A stretch of DNA of 7,954 bases from Myxococcales bacterium. Its GTDB lineage: Bacteria > Myxococcota > Myxococcia > Myxococcales > Myxococcaceae. Location of the stretch: NCBI GenBank assembly GCA_009885595.1, contig VFKJ01000714.1, positions 1 to 7,954 of the forward strand, written 5' to 3'. Position 1 is the first letter of the stretch; each line of letters begins with the position of its first letter. Positions 4,335 to 7,954 of this stretch are shown in pieces. The notes under the pieces were generated by a model, which saw only the letters and a program-made list of their open reading frames with translations, made no database searches and was not told the DNA's origin. Position numbers and translations under genes: made by a program.

Positions 4335-6359
4335 ATGCGCGACCTGAAGAACCTGCAGCCGATGGAGCCCCCCACGAAGTGGATGCGCCTGCGCGTCTTC
4401 CTCATGGGCGCGGTCTTCTTCGCCCTGCTGCTGGCCGCCTTCGGGCGCGCCACCAACCTGCAGGTCAACCAGAAGGACCGGCTCAAGGCCTTCGCCGAAG
4501 ATCAGTACGTGCGCGCGATGGAGATCCCCGCGCGCCGCGGTGAGATCGTCGATCGCCGCGGGGTGAAGCTGGCGTCGTCGGTGGAAGTCGACTCGGTGTG
4601 GAGCGACCCCTCGATGCTGCCCGACCTGCGCGCGGCCTCGCGCCAGCTGGCGAAGGTGCTGGGCATCGACGGCAAGGAACTGCAGGAGCGGCTGGAGAAG
4701 GGTCGCCGCTTCGCCTGGGTCAAGCGCCAGGTCACCGACGGCGAGGCCGCCCGGGTGAAGGCGCTGGGCCTGCCGGGCATCGGCTTTGCCCGCGAGCCGC
4801 GCCGCTTCTACCCGCAGCGCGAGCTCGCCGCGCACATCGTGGGCCTGGTGGGCACCGACAGCCACGGCCTCGATGGGCTCGAGCTGTCCTTCGAAGACGA
4901 GCTCTCCGGTGAGCGGGTCAAGCGCGAAGGTTTTCGCGATGCCCGCGGCCGCAAGCTGCTCACCAACGGCGCCCCCGAGTCGGTCAGCAGCCAGGGCGCG
5001 AACCTCACCCTCACCATCGACTCCACCCTGCAGTACGCCACCGAGCGCGCGCTGGAGAAGGCCGTGGCCGACGCCCGGGCGGTGGCGGGCAACGCGGTGG
5101 TGCTCGACCCGCGCACCGGCGAGATCCTCGCGCTGGCGAACTGGCCGCGCTTCAACCCCAACTCGCCCAAGGACGCCGACGGGGCCGCCTTCCGTGATCG
5201 CGCCGTCACCGACGCCTACGAGCCCGGCTCGACCCTGAAGTCCTTCGTGCTCGCCTCGGCGCTCGACAAGCAGGTGATCACCGAGCGCTCCGAGTTCGAC
5301 TGCGAGAAGGGCGCCTTCGCCATCGGCCGGCACGTGGTGCACGACACCCACCCGCACGGCGTGCTCACCGCCAGGGGGATCCTCCAGGTGTCCTCGAACA
5401 TCTGCGCCGCGAAGGTGGGGCAGAAGCTCGGCCGCGATCGCCTGGTGGAGACCTACAAAGACTTCGGCTTCGGGGAACGGTTCGGCCTGGGCCTGCCGGG
5501 CGAAGGGAAGGGCTCGATTCCGTTTCCCCGCTCGGAGATCGCGCTCGCCACCCAGAGCTTCGGCCAGGGCATCAGCGCCACCACCCTGCAGGTGGCGGCC
5601 GCCTACGGCGCGCTGGCCAACGACGGCGTGTTGATGAAGCCGTACCTGCTCTCGAAGGTGGTGGACTCGGACGGCCTGGTGCTGCTCGAGAACAAGCCGA
5701 CGGCCCTGCGCCGGGTGGTGAGCAAGCAGACCGCGCGCCTGGTGGTCTCCATGCTCGAGTCCGTGGTGGAGCCGGGCGGCACCGCAGGCAAGGCCCGCAT
5801 GGACGAGTACCGGGTGTCCGGCAAGACGGGCACCGCGCAGAAGGCCGACCCGATCGCTCGCGGCTACTCCGACAAGTACGTCGCCAGCTTCGTGGGGCTC
5901 TTGCCCGCCGAGGCGCCCCGCGCGGTGATCCTGGTGGTGATCGACGAGCCGAAGACCGACATCTACGGCGGCTCCATGGCGGCGCCCGCGTTCAAGGAGA
6001 TCGCCCTGCAGGTGATGCCCCACCTGGGCGTGCCGAAGTCACGCGAGCTGCCGGTGGCGCCGGTGGCCGCCAAGCCCGAGCCGAAGGCCAGGTCGGTCGT
6101 CATCGTGGGATTGGAGAAACTGGAACAGATGGACATGGTCACCGAAGAGGTGGTGGCTGAGGGTTCCGTGCGCGTCCCCGACGTAAAGGGGTTGGCTGGT
6201 CGCGCCGCGGTGGCGCAGTTGCTGACCGCGGCTTTGGAGCCGCATCTGGCGGGCAGCGGACGCGTCGTCTCGCAGAAGCCCGCAGCGGGGAGCCTCGTGG
6301 ACAAGGGCACTCGCATCACCGTGGAGTTGGCAGGGCAATTGCCAGCTTCACCTCGTTGA
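4335..6359 (+). CDS. ftsI: Septal peptidoglycan transpeptidase FtsI (PBP3) with C-terminal PASTA domain
   Basis: FtsI is the class B penicillin-binding protein that cross-links septal peptidoglycan in the periplasm, with FtsW as the glycosyltransferase partner. The protein has 674 residues, longer than E. coli FtsI (588). It has one N-terminal membrane anchor (about 19-37), then the RGEIVDRRGVKLA motif (68-80) of the dimerisation/pedestal domain, RRFYPQRELAAHIVGLVG (156-173), and the transpeptidase domain from about 220. The catalytic motifs are intact: STLK (nucleophile S299, K302), SSN (353-355) and KTG (497-499). A proline/alanine-rich linker (about 565-610) leads to one PASTA domain (about 611-667, starting VRVPDVKG), a module that typically binds muropeptide or beta-lactam-like ligands. 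The last 84 or so codons use A/T-ending codons far more than the rest. The start is 2 bases after the ftsL stop and has only a weak Shine-Dalgarno, so it is probably coupled. Confidence 0.96.
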   Translation: MRDLKNLQPMEPPTKWMRLRVFLMGAVFFALLLAAFGRATNLQVNQKDRLKAFAEDQYVRAMEIPARRGEIVDRRGVKLASSVEVDSVWSDPSMLPDLRAASRQLAKVLGIDGKELQERLEKGRRFAWVKRQVTDGEAARVKALGLPGIGFAREPRRFYPQRELAAHIVGLVGTDSHGLDGLELSFEDELSGERVKREGFRDARGRKLLTNGAPESVSSQGANLTLTIDSTLQYATERALEKAVADARAVAGNAVVLDPRTGEILALANWPRFNPNSPKDADGAAFRDRAVTDAYEPGSTLKSFVLASALDKQVITERSEFDCEKGAFAIGRHVVHDTHPHGVLTARGILQVSSNICAAKVGQKLGRDRLVETYKDFGFGERFGLGLPGEGKGSIPFPRSEIALATQSFGQGISATTLQVAAAYGALANDGVLMKPYLLSKVVDSDGLVLLENKPTALRRVVSKQTARLVVSMLESVVEPGGTAGKARMDEYRVSGKTGTAQKADPIARGYSDKYVASFVGLLPAEAPRAVILVVIDEPKTDIYGGSMAAPAFKEIALQVMPHLGVPKSRELPVAPVAAKPEPKARSVVIVGLEKLEQMDMVTEEVVAEGSVRVPDVKGLAGRAAVAQLLTAALEPHLAGSGRVVSQKPAAGSLVDKGTRITVELAGQLPASPR

Positions 6360-6378
6360 AGGCCGCCTCCGCGCGGTC

Positions 6379-6384
6379 AGGAAG
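6379..6384 (+). promoter_or_regulatory. Ribosome binding site that decides the murE start
   Basis: AGGAAG lies 10 bases upstream of the ATG at 6395. It favours this start over an in-frame TTG at 6356 that overlaps the ftsI stop and would add 13 residues unlike MurE N-termini. Confidence 0.65.
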
Positions 6385-6394
6385 ACACAGCTTC

Positions 6395-7891
6395 ATGAAA
6401 CTCACCGAGCTGCTCGCAGGTGTTGGAACCGAGCCGGTCGCCTCCACCCGGGCCAAGGCAGACATCACCGGCCTGAGCGCCGATTCACGCCAGGTCAAGG
6501 CGGGCGATCTCTTCATCGCCGTGCCGGGCACCAAGTCAGACGGGCTGCAGTACGCCCACGAGGCCGTGCAGCGCGGCGCCGTCGCGGTGCTCTCCGAGAA
6601 GACCATCAGCGGCCTCACCGTGCCTCTGTTCGTCACCCCCTCTGCGCGCAAGGCGCTCGCCCTGGTGGCGGGGAACTTCTACGGAAACCCGGCGCGGGAG
6701 CTGGTGCTGCTCGCCGTCACCGGCACCAACGGGAAGACGACCACCGCCTGGCTGGTGGAGAGCATCTGTCTGGCCGGCATGAACAGCGTGGGCCTCTTCG
6801 GCACCATCGGCACCCGCTTCGCCGGGCAGACGCGCGAGTCGACGCACACCACGCCCGAGCCGATCACGCTGCACAAGACGTTCCGCGAGATGGTGGATGC
6901 GGGCGTCGACATGGCGGTGATGGAGGTCTCGAGCCACGCCCTCGCGCAGGAGCGCGTGCACGGCCTCACCTTCCGCGCCGCGGGCTTCACCAACCTCTCG
7001 CGCGATCACCTCGACTACCACAAGGACATGGAGGCCTACTTCCAGGCCAAGCGGCGCCTCTTCACCGAGAACCTCTCGCCCGGCGGGCTGGCGGTGGTGA
7101 ACGCCGACGACACCTACACCAACCGCGTCTACAACGAGATGCGGCAGCTCAAGCGCCAGTCGTGGAAGTTCTCGCGCGCGGGCAACGGGGAGCTCTCAGC
7201 CTCGAACGTCGAGTTCACCACCAGCGGGATCAAGGCGACGCTCAAGACCCCCGCCGGCGACATCGCGGTGAAGTCGGCGCTCATCGGCGCGCACAACCTC
7301 GAGAACATTCTCTGCGCGGCGGGCATCGCCCTGGCTGCGGGGGCTTCGCGGCGCGACGTGCAGGACGGGATCGAGCGCGTGATGCGCGTGCCCGGGCGGA
7401 TGGAGCGGGTGGAGAACGGCGGCATCACCGCGCTGGTCGACTACGCGCACACCGACGACGCGCTCACCCGCGCGGTCGAGTCGGCGCGCGCCGTCACCAA
7501 GGGCAAGCTGCTCGTCGTCTTCGGCTGCGGCGGTGATCGCGACACCGGCAAGCGCCCCCTGATGGGCGAGGTGGCCGCGCAGGCGGACTTGCCGATCGTC
7601 ACCTCTGACAACCCGCGCAGCGAAGATCCCGACGAGATCATCCAGGACATCATCCCCGGGCTCGAGAAGGGCTCGCTGCGCCGCATGAGCCCCGCCAAGG
7701 CGCGCACGGGGGAGAAGGGCTACCTGGTGGAGGCCGATCGCAAGGCGGCGATCGCGCTGGCCATCTCGCTCTGCAAGCCTGGCGACACCGTGCTCATCGC
7801 CGGCAAGGGGCACGAGACGTACCAGGAACAGAACGGCGAGAAGAAGCACTTCGACGATCTCGAGGAGGCCCGCAAGGCGCTCGGGCTCTGA
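6395..7891 (+). CDS. murE: UDP-N-acetylmuramoyl-L-alanyl-D-glutamate--2,6-diaminopimelate ligase MurE
   Basis: MurE is a cytoplasmic ATP-dependent ligase that adds the third peptide residue to UDP-MurNAc-L-Ala-D-Glu. The protein has 498 residues, typical for the family, starting MKLTELLAG. Motifs by residue: DSRQVKAGDLFIAVPG in the N-terminal UDP-binding domain (about 30-45); the ATP P-loop TGTNGKTT (109-116); TTPEP (152-156); EVSSHALAQERV (177-188); NLSRDHLDYH (200-209); the lysine expected to be carbamylated, K219 in AKRRLF; the HNLEN and PGRMER linker motifs; DYAHTDDAL (349-357); GCGGDRDTGKRP (377-388); DNPR (405-408); and GKGHE (470-474). DNPR is the known determinant for meso-diaminopimelate, so the wall is predicted to be of the mDAP type. 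The gene follows ftsI by 35 bases and a GC-rich palindrome follows it, the first sizeable non-coding break in the operon after mraZ. Confidence 0.97.
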   Translation: MKLTELLAGVGTEPVASTRAKADITGLSADSRQVKAGDLFIAVPGTKSDGLQYAHEAVQRGAVAVLSEKTISGLTVPLFVTPSARKALALVAGNFYGNPARELVLLAVTGTNGKTTTAWLVESICLAGMNSVGLFGTIGTRFAGQTRESTHTTPEPITLHKTFREMVDAGVDMAVMEVSSHALAQERVHGLTFRAAGFTNLSRDHLDYHKDMEAYFQAKRRLFTENLSPGGLAVVNADDTYTNRVYNEMRQLKRQSWKFSRAGNGELSASNVEFTTSGIKATLKTPAGDIAVKSALIGAHNLENILCAAGIALAAGASRRDVQDGIERVMRVPGRMERVENGGITALVDYAHTDDALTRAVESARAVTKGKLLVVFGCGGDRDTGKRPLMGEVAAQADLPIVTSDNPRSEDPDEIIQDIIPGLEKGSLRRMSPAKARTGEKGYLVEADRKAAIALAISLCKPGDTVLIAGKGHETYQEQNGEKKHFDDLEEARKALGL

Positions 7892-7894
7892 CCT

Positions 7895-7937
7895 CCCTCT
7901 CCCCCGCGGGGGAGAGGGTCGGGGAGAGGGCTGACCC
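7895..7937. repeat. GC-rich palindrome with additional half copy downstream of murE
   Basis: The arm CCCTCTCCCCC (7895-7905) is followed by GC and its exact complement GGGGGAGAGGG (7908-7918), an 11-bp stem with almost no loop. The half motif GGGGAGAGGG recurs at 7921-7930. A second, mutually exclusive pairing exists: GGGTC (7916-7920) with GACCC (7933-7937). There is no T-run, so it is not a classical intrinsic terminator. Similar CCCTCTCC/GGAGAGGG elements are, as I recall, dispersed in many high-GC genomes, so a REP-like interspersed repeat is the leading reading. It could also attenuate transcription or stabilise the upstream mRNA. It begins 3 bases after the murE stop. Confidence 0.7.
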
Positions 7938-7949
7938 AGGATTCTCACG

Positions 7950-7954
7950 ATGAC
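7950..7954 (+). CDS. Probable start of the next dcw gene (murF expected), cut by the window edge
   Basis: An ATG at 7950-7952 is preceded by AGGA (7938-7941) with 8 bases between, a good ribosome binding site arrangement. In dcw clusters murE is usually followed by murF. Only five bases lie inside the window, so the identity is inferred from gene order alone. Confidence 0.3.

Noticed and set aside
4164..6023. Very long open frame (619 codons) on the minus strand opposite ftsL/ftsI
   Set aside because: It is antisense to the well-identified ftsI gene, has a His/Gly/Arg/Leu-rich composition typical of shadow frames in GC-rich genes, and shows no family motif.
6356..6394. TTG start overlapping the ftsI stop as the murE start
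   Set aside because: The added 13 residues do not resemble MurE N-termini, and the ATG at 6395 has AGGAAG at a suitable distance.
7895..7930. Palindrome after murE as a classical intrinsic terminator
   Set aside because: There is no U-run after the stem, the near absence of a loop is unfavourable, and a probable cell wall gene start follows within 20 bases.
7196..7948. 250-codon minus-strand frame opposite the 3' half of murE
   Set aside because: It is antisense to murE, starts in the palindrome region, and has a His/Arg/Leu/Ala shadow composition with no motif.
1..7954. tRNA, rRNA, CRISPR array, insertion sequence, prophage or attachment site
   Set aside because: I saw no cloverleaf-like segments, rRNA signatures, regularly spaced long repeats, transposase motifs or terminal inverted repeats with target duplications.

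Overview
This is a GC-rich, strongly GC3-biased bacterial window holding the first part of a division and cell wall (dcw) cluster. Two features point to Myxococcota (delta-proteobacterial myxobacteria): the codon bias, and a tandem PilZ protein of the kind with many paralogues in Myxococcus-like genomes. MurE carries the DNPR motif typical of meso-diaminopimelate-adding enzymes, which fits a Gram-negative type wall. The lineage is inferred from gene content and style; no marker gene proves it.

Layout. Positions 1-415 (minus) hold the N-terminal part of a gene cut by the left edge, with a weak resemblance to SseB N-terminal domains. Positions 414-1343 (plus) encode an exported protein of unknown function with one FG-GAP/EF-hand-like DxDGDG motif. 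Positions 1344-2024 (minus) encode a protein with two PilZ-like domains, convergent with the exported protein at zero spacing. Positions 2025-2218 form a divergent intergenic region. It contains a good sigma-70-type promoter (TTGACC, 17 bp, TATTTT) followed by AAGTGG-type direct repeats on a 10-bp period that look like MraZ boxes.

From 2219 onward all genes are on the plus strand and tightly packed: mraZ, a small STAS-domain gene, rsmH (mraW), ftsL, ftsI (PBP3 with a C-terminal PASTA domain) and murE. A probable start codon of the next gene (murF would be expected) lies at 7950, five bases before the window ends. STAS/rsmH and rsmH/ftsL overlap by 4 bases and ftsL/ftsI are 2 bases apart, so this is one operon with translational coupling. 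After murE there is a near-perfect GC-rich palindrome with an extra half copy.

How the genes work together: MraZ probably autoregulates the operon from the repeats at its promoter. RsmH methylates 16S rRNA. FtsL and FtsI belong to the septal peptidoglycan synthase complex. MurE adds the third residue of the peptide stem. The unusual member is the STAS gene between mraZ and rsmH, whose usual phosphorylatable serine position is replaced (DYRG instead of DSSG). Most of the window is canonical, and I did not find convincing evidence of an entirely new system. The items most worth following up are the MraZ-box array, the non-canonical STAS protein, the codon-usage shift at the FtsI PASTA tail, and the palindrome between murE and the next gene.
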